NCBI GenBank assembly: GCA_017745235.1
Contig: JAGHZU010000018.1
Coordinates: forward strand, 1 to 64,000
DNA from: Caulobacter sp.
GTDB lineage: Bacteria > Pseudomonadota > Alphaproteobacteria > Caulobacterales > Caulobacteraceae
Reading direction: 5' to 3'
Length of the DNA stretch: 64,000 bases
Positions 15,098-23,018 of this stretch are shown piece by piece. Every line of letters begins with the position of its first letter. Position 1 is the first letter of the stretch. The translations under genes were made by a program, and so were the position numbers. The notes under the pieces were generated by a model. That model was not told the DNA's origin, ran no database searches, and saw only the letters and a list, made by a program, of their open reading frames with translations.

Positions 15098-15856
15098 GTG
15101 GTCGATGTGTTTGACGAGGTCGAAGAGCAGCTTCGCTCCGACCGCTACAAGTCCCTCGCGCTGAAGTCGGCGCCCTGGCTGGGCGGCCTGGCGGCGGTGG
15201 CGATTCTCGGCGTCGGCGGCTGGATGGGCTGGACCACCTACGAGACCAACCAGATCAACAAGGCCAGCGAGGCCTATCAGGCGGCGCTCGACATCGAGGC
15301 CAAGTCGGGTCCCGACAAGGCGTTTTCGGCCTTTGAGGGGGTCTCCAAGACCGGCACGCCTACGTACAAGGCCCTGGCCTTGATGCAGATGGGCGGCGTG
15401 CGCCTGCACGCGGGCAAAACCGCCGAAGCGGTGGCGTTTTTTGATCAAGCGGCCAAGCTTGCGCCCAGTCGCGTGCTTGCCGACGCGGCCGGCCTCAATT
15501 CCGCCTTGGCGCTACTCGACACGGCTCCTTACAAGGATGTCGAGGCGAGGCTGGCTCCGTTGATGGGCGAGAAAAGTCCCTATCGCGTTCAGGCGAAGGA
15601 AGCGCTGGCGTTCGCCAAGCTTCTGCACGGCGACATGAAGGGCGCGCGCGACGACTTCTCGGTGCTGACCCTGCTGGGCGACTCGTCGGACGAAGTGCGT
15701 GAGCGGGCCCAGGCCGCGATCACCATGATCGACGCCGGTTCGGCCAAGGAACTGGCTTCGGTGGTCAAGGCCGCCGTCGCTCTCCCGCCGCTGTCCTTGC
15801 CGTCCGCACTGCCGGCCGGCCCGCAATCCGCGCCCGAAGCCAATACCGCCCAATGA
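15098..15856 (+). CDS. YfgM-like tetratricopeptide membrane protein
   Basis: A 252-residue protein with an N-terminal cytoplasmic segment (VDVFDEVEEQLRSDRYKSLALKSAPW), one transmembrane helix (LGGLAAVAILGVGGWMGW) and a periplasmic region with helical repeats of TPR type. It matches the YfgM/ancillary SecYEG translocon group in topology, and its position directly before bamB and der is the same as in many proteobacteria. GTG at 15098 has GGAG 8 bases upstream; the longer frame from 15008 adds unconserved basic sequence. The stop overlaps the bamB ATG by 4 bases. A chaperone-like periplasmic role is inferred from the family. Confidence 0.85.
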   Translation: MVDVFDEVEEQLRSDRYKSLALKSAPWLGGLAAVAILGVGGWMGWTTYETNQINKASEAYQAALDIEAKSGPDKAFSAFEGVSKTGTPTYKALALMQMGGVRLHAGKTAEAVAFFDQAAKLAPSRVLADAAGLNSALALLDTAPYKDVEARLAPLMGEKSPYRVQAKEALAFAKLLHGDMKGARDDFSVLTLLGDSSDEVRERAQAAITMIDAGSAKELASVVKAAVALPPLSLPSALPAGPQSAPEANTAQ

Positions 15857-17283
15857 GCCGCCGCCCCATGACCTCCAAGCGTTATCTGCTTCTCGCCGCG
15901 ACCATGACCGCCGCGGTGTCGGTGGCCGGGTGCTCGACGGTGTCGAAGATCAATCCCTTCCACAAGAAGGAAGCCAACAAGACCTTGGCTTCGCAAGGTC
16001 AGCGGATCTCGGTCATCGCCTTCGACCAGAAGGTCGAGGCCGCCGAGGCCCTGAAGGGCGCCGACTTCTTCCTGCCCGAACCCGCGGTTCAGGCTGACTG
16101 GCCGCTGCCGGGCGGCAACGCCGAGCAATCGGTCGAGCATGTGGCGGCCGCGGCCAACTTCGAGATCGCCTGGCGCAAGGGTTTCGGCCAGAAGGCCAAC
16201 CGCAAGTTCCACGTCACCGCTCCGCCCGTCGCGGCCGACGGCAAGATCTTCGTCATGGACGGCGAGGCCACGGTCAGCGCCATCGACGCCCGCAGCGGTT
16301 CAGTGATTTGGCATAAGGACCTGCGGCCGGCCAAGGCTCCGGGCAAGAAGCGCGGCATCTTGGGTTTCGGCGCCTCGCCCAGCGATCGCACCGGTTTCGG
16401 CGGTGGCGTGGCCTACGCCGACGGCAAGCTCTATGTCTCGTCGGGCTTCCGCTTCGTGGCCCAGCTGGACGCGGCGACGGGCGCCGAGGCCTGGCGCCAG
16501 CAGACCAGCACGCCTGTCCACGCCGCGCCGACCGTGGCCGACGGCCGCGTGTTCGTGGTCTCCACCGACAACGAACTGCTGACCTTCAACGCCGCCGATG
16601 GCGCTCCGGGCTGGACCTATCAGGCCCTGATCGAGCCGGCGCGCATCCTGGCGGCCTCAAGCCCCGCCGTCAGCGGCGACACCGTGGTGGCCGGTTTCGC
16701 CTCGGGCGAACTGGTTGCGCTGCGCACCACCAACGGCAACGACCTGTGGAGCGAGGCGCTCAGCCGCGCCAGCCGCACCAACGCCCTGTCGGAAATCCGC
16801 GACATCGCCGGCCGTCCGGTGATCCACAAGGGCGACGTGTTCGCTGTCAGCCACTCGGGCGTCTTCTCGGCGACCGACCTGCGCACCGGCCAGGCGCGCT
16901 GGAGCCTGCCGGTCACCGCGATCACCAGCCCTTGGGCCGCCGGCGACGTGGTGTTCGTGGTGGACAAGGCCGGCCAGGTGATCTGCGTCTCGCGCGAAAG
17001 CGGGCAGGTCTATTGGATCCGCGACCTCAACAATACCGACCAGCTGTCCAAGAAGCAGAAGAAGAAGCGCGCCAAGCACCCGGTGGTGTGGTCCACGCCG
17101 ATCCTGGCTTCGGGCCGCCTCATCACGATGTCCAGCGAAGGGCAGGCCGTCGCGCTGAACCCCAAGAACGGCGAGACCCTCAAGACGCTGAAGATCGGCC
17201 AATCGGTGCTGCTGGGCCCGATCGCCATGGGCGACACGGTCTATGTCGCGACCGACGAAGCCGACCTGATCGCCATTCGCTAA
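15853..17283 (+). CDS. bamB: Outer-membrane assembly lipoprotein BamB
   Basis: A 476-residue lipoprotein of the BAM complex. The signal peptide ends at a lipobox (VAGC, cysteine at about residue 26). The rest is an eight-bladed PQQ-type propeller with repeated motifs such as IDARSGSVIWHKDL, LDAATGAEAWRQQ, LRTTNGNDLWSEAL and DLRTGQARWSL. It is longer than the E. coli protein because of a linker before the propeller and a lysine-rich insert (KKQKKKRAKH). It overlaps the yfgM-like gene and precedes der. It assists folding of outer-membrane barrels, which fits the many receptors and LptD in this window. Confidence 0.92.
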   Translation: MSRRPMTSKRYLLLAATMTAAVSVAGCSTVSKINPFHKKEANKTLASQGQRISVIAFDQKVEAAEALKGADFFLPEPAVQADWPLPGGNAEQSVEHVAAAANFEIAWRKGFGQKANRKFHVTAPPVAADGKIFVMDGEATVSAIDARSGSVIWHKDLRPAKAPGKKRGILGFGASPSDRTGFGGGVAYADGKLYVSSGFRFVAQLDAATGAEAWRQQTSTPVHAAPTVADGRVFVVSTDNELLTFNAADGAPGWTYQALIEPARILAASSPAVSGDTVVAGFASGELVALRTTNGNDLWSEALSRASRTNALSEIRDIAGRPVIHKGDVFAVSHSGVFSATDLRTGQARWSLPVTAITSPWAAGDVVFVVDKAGQVICVSRESGQVYWIRDLNNTDQLSKKQKKKRAKHPVVWSTPILASGRLITMSSEGQAVALNPKNGETLKTLKIGQSVLLGPIAMGDTVYVATDEADLIAIR

Positions 17284-17287
17284 GCGC

Positions 17288-17303
17288 TTCCGGATCCATC
17301 CGG
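17288..17303. repeat. 16-nt repeat copy 2 (TTCCGGATCCATCCGG)
   Basis: Identical to the copy at 15038-15053. It starts 5 bases after the bamB stop and lies upstream of a stem-loop and der. Confidence 0.6.
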
Positions 17304-17325
17304 CGGCGACAATCGAAGCAAGATG

Positions 17326-17355
17326 AACCCGGGCTGGTCCTTACCAGTCCGGGTT
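17326..17355 (+). terminator. Stem-loop between bamB and der
   Basis: A 12-bp stem (AACCCGGGCTGG / CCAGTCCGGGTT, one mismatch) with a six-base loop, followed by the T-rich sequence TTTGTCGCTTTT. It probably ends or attenuates bamB transcription 37 bases before der. Confidence 0.65.
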
Positions 17356-17392
17356 TGTCGCTTTTGTCCCCAAAATCGACTACTCAGACGTC

Positions 17393-19162
17393 ATGCCTTT
17401 GAAACTCGCTATCGTCGGTCGGCCCAACGTGGGCAAGTCGACCCTGTTCAACCGTCTGGCCGGCAAGAAGCTGGCCCTGGTCGACGACCAGCCCGGCGTC
17501 ACCCGCGACCGTCGCTTCGCGCACGGCCGCCTGGGCGACCTGGACCTGGAGCTGATCGACACCGCCGGCTTCGAGGACGTCGTCGACGAGAGCCTGGAAG
17601 CCCGCATGCGCGCCCAGACCGAGCTGGCCATCGACGAGGCCGACGTGTCGCTGCTGGTTTTCGACGCCCGCGAGGGGCTGACGCCGCTGGACAAGATCTT
17701 CGCCGAGATCCTGCGCAAGCGGAACAAGCCCGTCCTGGTGGCGGCCAACAAGTCCGAGGGCAAGGCGGGCGACGCCGGCGCGGCGGAAGCCCACCAGTTG
17801 GGCCTGGGCGAGCCGATCCAGATCAGCGGCGAGCACGGCGAGGGCATGGCCGATCTCTACGCGGCCCTGCTGGCGATCACGCCAGAGGAGCTGCAGGAGG
17901 ACCACGAGGTCCTGGACGACGACAAGCCGATCAAGATCGCCATCGTCGGCCGTCCGAATGCGGGCAAGTCGACCCTGGTCAATCGCCTGATCGGCGAGCA
18001 GCGCCTGCTGACCGGTCCCGAGGCGGGCATCACCCGTGACTCCATTTCGGTCGACTGGGACTGGGGCGGCCGCAAGGTGCGCCTGGTCGACACCGCCGGC
18101 CTGCGCAAGAAGGCCAAGGTCAACGAAAAGCTCGAGAAGCTCTCGACGCAGGACACCATTCGCTCGCTGACCTTCGCCGAAGTCGTGCTGCTGGTGATGG
18201 ACGCCACCCATCCGTTCGAGACCCAGGATCTGCAGATCGCCGATCTGGCCGAGCGGGAAGGGCGCTGCGTCGTCTTCGTGCTGGCCAAGTGGGACTTGGT
18301 TGAGGACCCGGCCGAGGTGCTGAAGGCCTTCATCGAGCACGCCGAGCGCATGCTGCCCCAACTGCGCGGCGCGCCCGTCGTGGCGCTGTCGGGCGAGACC
18401 GGCCGGGGCGTTGATCGCCTGATGCCGGCCGTCATCAAGACGCATCGCGACTGGTCCACCAAGGTCAAGACGCGCGACCTGAATGACTGGCTTCAGATGG
18501 CCATGCAGCGGCACCCGCCGCCCTCGGTCGGCGGCAAGCGCATCAAGCCCAAGTACATGGCCCAGACCAAGGCCCGTCCGCCGACCTTCGTCCTGTTTTC
18601 AAGCCGCGCCGACCAGATGCCCGATCACTATCGGCGCTACCTGGTCAACAGCCTGCGCGAGAGCTTCGACCTGCCGGGCGTGCCGTTGCGCATCACCATC
18701 AAGTCGGGCGCAAACCCCTACGCGGAAGGCGAGGCCAAAGGGCACAGCGGCAAGGGCAAGCGCGAGTTCGAGCGTCGCGAGCGTGAGCAGGAGCGCATCC
18801 GCGCCTCGCGCAACACGGTCAAGAAGTCGGTGCGCGTGGCCGAGGCTGCGGCGGCTGCGGCCGCCGAGGCCGCGGGCCTTCCGGCTCCTGCCAAGAGCCC
18901 GGGCAAGCCCCCCTCGAAGGCGTCCAAGATCGCCAAGACGGTGGAGACCGTCGGAACGCCCGTAGTCGAGCCCGGCAAGGCTGCGGTGAAATCGGTCAAG
19001 AAGCTGGGCCCGAAGGTCCAGAAGAAGGCGACCACGCCGAGCTACAAGGTTGGCTTCAAGGCCGCCGGGGGCAAGGCCGCTCCGGCCAAGACGGGCGTGC
19101 GCCGCCCTGTGGCGGGCTCGCGCGTCGTGCGCGGCAACAAGGCTCCGCCAAAGGGGCGCTAG
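17393..19162 (+). CDS. der: Ribosome-assembly GTPase Der (EngA) with basic C-terminal tail
   Basis: A 589-residue double-GTPase that matures the 50S ribosomal subunit. The first G domain has GRPNVGKS (residues 8-15) and DTAG; the second has GRPNAGKS (about 185-192), DTAGLRKKAKV and a KWD specificity motif; a KH-like domain follows to about residue 450. The last ~135 residues are unusual: an Arg/Glu helix (EFERREREQERIRASR), an alanine run, then Lys/Pro/Ala-rich sequence like histone H1. E. coli Der is about 490 aa, so this is an extension. GC-rich low-complexity coding continues to the stop with no frameshift sign. Confidence 0.95.
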   Translation: MPLKLAIVGRPNVGKSTLFNRLAGKKLALVDDQPGVTRDRRFAHGRLGDLDLELIDTAGFEDVVDESLEARMRAQTELAIDEADVSLLVFDAREGLTPLDKIFAEILRKRNKPVLVAANKSEGKAGDAGAAEAHQLGLGEPIQISGEHGEGMADLYAALLAITPEELQEDHEVLDDDKPIKIAIVGRPNAGKSTLVNRLIGEQRLLTGPEAGITRDSISVDWDWGGRKVRLVDTAGLRKKAKVNEKLEKLSTQDTIRSLTFAEVVLLVMDATHPFETQDLQIADLAEREGRCVVFVLAKWDLVEDPAEVLKAFIEHAERMLPQLRGAPVVALSGETGRGVDRLMPAVIKTHRDWSTKVKTRDLNDWLQMAMQRHPPPSVGGKRIKPKYMAQTKARPPTFVLFSSRADQMPDHYRRYLVNSLRESFDLPGVPLRITIKSGANPYAEGEAKGHSGKGKREFERREREQERIRASRNTVKKSVRVAEAAAAAAAEAAGLPAPAKSPGKPPSKASKIAKTVETVGTPVVEPGKAAVKSVKKLGPKVQKKATTPSYKVGFKAAGGKAAPAKTGVRRPVAGSRVVRGNKAPPKGR

Positions 19163-19177
19163 CCTCCTAAACCAACA

Positions 19178-19207
19178 CGACGGGCCTCCTGCGCGGGAGG
19201 CCCGTCG
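19178..19207 (+). terminator. Strong stem-loop after der
   Basis: CGACGGGCCTCC (19178-19189) pairs perfectly with GGAGGCCCGTCG (19196-19207) around a six-base loop, 16 bases after the der stop. No T run follows, so termination may need Rho, or the hairpin may protect the 3' end. Confidence 0.65.
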
Positions 19208-19299
19208 GTACTCTACAAGCGCGCCGGGGAGACGAGGGGGGCGTCGCTCCCCGGCGCATTCGCGGCTCGGGCTCTTCCGGAAACCCGAACCGGAATTCC

Positions 19300-20808
19300 T
19301 CAGAACTCTTCCCAGTCCTTGACCGCGGCGGCGGCCCCGGCCCCGGGGCGGAACTGCGCGCTGATCCGCGCCTGCGCCCGGGCCACCGGATTGTCGGCGG
19401 GGCGGTGGCGGCCGGCCTGGGCCGGCTCGATCCGCGTGCCGGCCGCAGCTTCGCCGGTGTGGAAACGGGCGACCAGATCCGACAGGGTCAGGGCCTCGCT
19501 CTTGAGATTGGCGGCCGCTGCCGTGGCCTCCTCGACCATGGCGGCGTTCTGTTGGGTGACCTGGTCCATCTGGTTCACCGCCGAGTTCACCTGGTTCAGG
19601 CCGGTGGCCTGCTCCTGGGACGATTGGGCGATCTCGGAGATCAGGGTGTCGATCTCGGCCACCTTGCCGACGATGCCGGTCAGGGCCTCGCCGGTGTCGG
19701 CCACCAGCTTCACCCCGCGCTCCACCTGCGCGGTGCTGCTGGCGATCAGGGTCTTGATCTCCTTAGCGGCCTCGGCGCTGCGCTGGGCCAGGGCCCGCAC
19801 TTCCTGCGCCACGACCGCGAAGCCGCGACCGGCGTCGCCGGCGCGAGCCGCTTCGACGCCTGCGTTCAGCGCCAGCAGGTTGGTCTGGAAGGCGATCTCG
19901 TCGATCACGCCGATGATCTGGGTGATCTTGCCCGAGCTCTGCTCGATCTCGCCCATCGCCTCGACGGCGTCGCGCATGATCTCGCCCGAGCGGCTGGCTT
20001 CCTGACGCGCGCTGGAGGCCGAAACGGAGGCCTGCTTGGCGCCGTCGGCGCTGCGCTTGACCGTGGCGGTGATCTCGTCGAGCGCGGCGGCGGTTTCCTC
20101 CAGGCTGGCGGCCTGTTGTTCGGTGCGGCGCGACAGGTCCTCGGACGCCCCGGCGATCTCGTCGGACCCAGCCCGGAGGCCGTCGGTCGAGGCGACGATC
20201 TGGCCGATGGCGGCGCGCAGGCTGTCGATCGCGGCGTTGTAGTCGTCCTTGATCTGCTGGAAGCGGCCTTCGAACGGCTCGGTGATGCGGGCGGTCAGAT
20301 CGCCGGCGGCCAGGCGCTGGAGACGCTCGGCCAGCGAAAAGACGACAGCCGTCTGCTCTTCCTCGGCCTTGCGGCGGCGCTCGTTCTCGATCCGCTCCAG
20401 TTCGACCTGGGTGATGTCGATGGCGAACTTGATGACTTTGTAGGGGCGGCCGGCGGTGTCGAAGATCGGGTTGTAATTGCCCTGGATCCAGACTTCCTTG
20501 CCGCCCTTGCCGACGCGCTGGAACTTGTCGGAGAAGAACTCCCCGCGGCCCAGTGCGGCCCAGAAGGCCTTGTACTCGGGGCTGCGCCCGTACTCGGGCT
20601 CGACGAACATCTCGTGATGCCGGCCGACGATCTCTTCCAGCCCGTATCCTACGGTCGCCAGGAAGTTCTTGTTGGCGGTGATGATGGTGCCGTCGAGTTG
20701 AAACTCGATCATCGCCTGCGAACGATCAATGGCGGCCACGGTGGCTTCCAGATCGGCCAGGCGTTGGTTGGACTCAGACGCTTTACGCTTTGATGGAAAG
20801 AGCGACAT
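19300..20808 (-). CDS. Soluble PAS-containing methyl-accepting chemotaxis protein
   Basis: A 502-residue receptor without transmembrane segments. A PAS domain (about residues 25-130; [26 protein letters not shown]) is followed by a HAMP-like linker ([15 protein letters not shown]) and the methyl-accepting signalling domain, with its hairpin tip [42 protein letters not shown]. The protein ends in DWEEF, matching the x-W-x-x-F tether that recruits CheR/CheB in other bacteria. ATG at 20808 has GGGGA 7 bases upstream; upstream codons are unconserved. It likely senses a cytoplasmic redox or energy signal through the PAS pocket; the ligand is unknown. Confidence 0.93.
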   Translation of the reverse strand: MSLFPSKRKASESNQRLADLEATVAAIDRSQAMIEFQLDGTIITANKNFLATVGYGLEEIVGRHHEMFVEPEYGRSPEYKAFWAALGRGEFFSDKFQRVGKGGKEVWIQGNYNPIFDTAGRPYKVIKFAIDITQVELERIENERRRKAEEEQTAVVFSLAERLQRLAAGDLTARITEPFEGRFQQIKDDYNAAIDSLRAAIGQIVASTDGLRAGSDEIAGASEDLSRRTEQQAASLEETAAALDEITATVKRSADGAKQASVSASSARQEASRSGEIMRDAVEAMGEIEQSSGKITQIIGVIDEIAFQTNLLALNAGVEAARAGDAGRGFAVVAQEVRALAQRSAEAAKEIKTLIASSTAQVERGVKLVADTGEALTGIVGKVAEIDTLISEIAQSSQEQATGLNQVNSAVNQMDQVTQQNAAMVEEATAAAANLKSEALTLSDLVARFHTGEAAAGTRIEPAQAGRHRPADNPVARAQARISAQFRPGAGAAAAVKDWEEF

Positions 20809-21101
20809 GTGACGTCCCCGTGCTTTCCGCGATTGCGGCCTTTGCACGGAAAAGGTGCGCTCGCCCTGTTGCTGAGGTATTAACTTTGAAGCCCTGAAAC
20901 ACGCGCAAGACTGCGTCAGATTGGCGCGGCTCAATTCTAACGCGACCTAGAAAACTTAACCGTAGAGCGCGGGTGTGTCGACTTATCGACTTGTTGCGAA
21001 AGGGTTTTTAGATCTTTCGGCCTAGCTCGACGCCGCTGAAGCCTTTCCGGCTATCGTTGTTATGGGGTTAACGGGTCGCGCTGGGGGGCACGCGCAGTAA
21101 C

Positions 21102-21854
21102 TCAACTCTCGCTGGCTGATTCCTGGCCGCGATCCTTGAGACGCACCACGCCCTTTGGCGGAACGCGATCCGGACGGACCAGATCGACGATCAGCGGGAC
21201 GATGGTTTCGGGCGCCGGAACGGTCTGCGGATCCTCTCCGGGGAACGCGCCCGCGCGCATGCGGGTGCGCATGGCGCCGGGGTCGACGCAGAGGGCGCGG
21301 ACGGTCGTGTTCTCCATCTCGTCGTCGTAGCAGGCCACGATCGCCTCCAGTCCAGCCTTGGAAGCCGCGTAGCCGCCCCAGAAGGCGCGATGGCTTTGGG
21401 CCACGCTGCTGGTCAGGAAGATGGCCCGGCCCGCTTCGGCGCGGCGCAGCAGCGGGTCCATGGCCCGGATCAGGCGCCAGTTGGCCGTCAGGTTGGTGGA
21501 CATGATCATGTCCCAGCCCTTGGGGTCCAGGTGGCCAACCGGGGTGAGGGCGCCCAGCACGCCGGCCGCGCCGATCAGGATGTCCAGCTTGCCGAAGCGC
21601 TCGTAGAGAGCCGCGCCCAGGTGATCCAGGCCGTCGGCCTCGCGCAGGTCGATCGGCACGAGGGTGGCGTGTTCGCCGGTGGCGGCGAATAGGGTGTCGT
21701 CCAGGGCTTCCAGGGCTCCCTGGGTGCGCCCCAGGGCGATCACGTGGGCGCCAGCTTCCGCCAGGCCGACGGCGATGGCCTGGCCGATGCCGCGGGTGGC
21801 GCCGGTGACGAGAGCGATGCGGCCGGCCAGCGGCTTTTGGGAGTCGGAAGTCAT
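21102..21854 (-). CDS. Short-chain dehydrogenase/reductase
   Basis: A 250-residue classical SDR. It has the cofactor loop TGATRGIG (residues 17-24), the NAG-like IGAAGVLG segment, a catalytic serine (LTSSVAQS) and YAASK with the active tyrosine and lysine. ALGRTQ after strand 2 suggests NADP preference (arginine after glycine). Substrate unknown. It is downstream of the SBF-like transporter gene with a 43-base gap and may be cotranscribed with it and purF. A 293-bp gap (20809-21101) separates it from the chemoreceptor; that gap holds scattered TTAAC half-sites and no gene. Confidence 0.9.
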   Translation of the reverse strand: MTSDSQKPLAGRIALVTGATRGIGQAIAVGLAEAGAHVIALGRTQGALEALDDTLFAATGEHATLVPIDLREADGLDHLGAALYERFGKLDILIGAAGVLGALTPVGHLDPKGWDMIMSTNLTANWRLIRAMDPLLRRAEAGRAIFLTSSVAQSHRAFWGGYAASKAGLEAIVACYDDEMENTTVRALCVDPGAMRTRMRAGAFPGEDPQTVPAPETIVPLIVDLVRPDRVPPKGVVRLKDRGQESASES

Positions 21855-21897
21855 GGGCGGGTTCTAACCAGAACTATGGGCGCGCGAAAGCGGGGTA

Positions 21898-22881
21898 TCA
21901 GGCCTCGTCGGCCGGCCGCGCGCCGTAGCGTTGGGCCAGGACGGAGCAGGCCATCAACTGGATCTGGTGAAACAGCATCAGCGGCAACACCAGGATGCCG
22001 GCGGTGGCGCCGGGGAACAGGATGCCGGCCATCGGCACGCCAGTGGCCAGGCTCTTCTTGGAGCCGCAGAAGACGATGGCCACCTCGTCGGACTTGGAAA
22101 AGCCCAGCAGGCGCGAACCGAACATGGTCGTGGCCATCACCACGGCCAGCAGCACGCCGCAGACGACCAGCAGCAGCAGCAGTTCGGGGATGGTCACCAC
22201 TTTCCAGATGCCGCCCACCACGGCGGCGCTAAAGGCCGAATAGACGACCAGCAGGATCGAGCCTCGGTCCACGCGCCCCACCAGGGCCTTATGCTTCTCG
22301 ATCCAGCCGCCCACCCAGGGACGAACCAGTTGGCCGATCACGAAGGGGAGCAGCAGCTGGACGATGATCGATTGGATCGATTCCCAGCCGCCCACGTCTC
22401 CGTGGGCGTTCATCAGCACGCCCACCAGCACCGGCGTCAGGAAGATGCCCAGCAGGTTCGAGGCCGAGGCCGCGCAGACGGCGGCGGCGATGTTGCCCCG
22501 GCCGATGGACGTGAAGGCGATCGACGACTGCACCGTGGAGGGCAGGCAGCACAGGAAGAGCATGCCGGTCGACAGCGTCGGCGACAGCACGCCCGACTTG
22601 CTGATCGCCAGCCCCAGGGCCGGGAACAGGACGAAGGTGAAGGCCAGGATCGTCAGGTGTAGGCGCCAGTGGGTCAGGCCCGCCACCACGGCCTCGCGCG
22701 AAAGCTTGGCGCCATGAAGGAAGAACAGGACCGCGATGGCGATCTTGACCACCCAGCCGACGATCACCGCCGCCTCGCCGCGGACGGGCAGGATCGAGGC
22801 CGCCACCACCATCCCGAACAGGGCGATGATGTAGCCGTCGATCTTCAGCTTGGCGAGCAGGTTGGAAACGGGATTGGCCAC
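21898..22881 (-). CDS. Bile acid:sodium symporter-like (SBF-like) transporter
   Basis: A 327-residue integral membrane protein with about ten helices, matching the SBF-like group of the bile acid/sodium symporter superfamily. Recognisable segments include LHGAKLSREAV, LPSTVQSSIAFTSIGRGN (the unwound helix region) and AIVFCGSKKSLATGVPM. Prokaryotic members transport organic acids or related anions, often with sodium; the substrate here is unknown. It lies between the purF and SDR genes on the same strand, but a 137-bp gap to purF suggests its own promoter. Confidence 0.9.
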   Translation of the reverse strand: MANPVSNLLAKLKIDGYIIALFGMVVAASILPVRGEAAVIVGWVVKIAIAVLFFLHGAKLSREAVVAGLTHWRLHLTILAFTFVLFPALGLAISKSGVLSPTLSTGMLFLCCLPSTVQSSIAFTSIGRGNIAAAVCAASASNLLGIFLTPVLVGVLMNAHGDVGGWESIQSIIVQLLLPFVIGQLVRPWVGGWIEKHKALVGRVDRGSILLVVYSAFSAAVVGGIWKVVTIPELLLLLVVCGVLLAVVMATTMFGSRLLGFSKSDEVAIVFCGSKKSLATGVPMAGILFPGATAGILVLPLMLFHQIQLMACSVLAQRYGARPADEA

Positions 22882-23018
22882 GGGCGCCTCTCAATACGTC
22901 GTCCCCCGACGCGTTCGGAGGACCCAAGCCAAGCCGCCTGGAAATCCGGGTTAGCGCAGCTTTGGCCCCCCGAACAAGTCGGGGAACCAAGCTGGGCGTC
23001 GATCCGATGAAGGGAAGG

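Noticed and set aside
20935-21060. Possible sigma-54 or sigma-28 type promoter for the chemoreceptor
   Set aside because: No GG-N10-GC or flagellar sigma consensus could be placed at a sensible distance from the start.
20809-21101. TTAAC half-sites (20880, 20956, 21068) suggestive of CtrA binding before the chemoreceptor
   Set aside because: No pair has the TTAA-N7-TTAA spacing, so a CtrA-controlled promoter cannot be supported.
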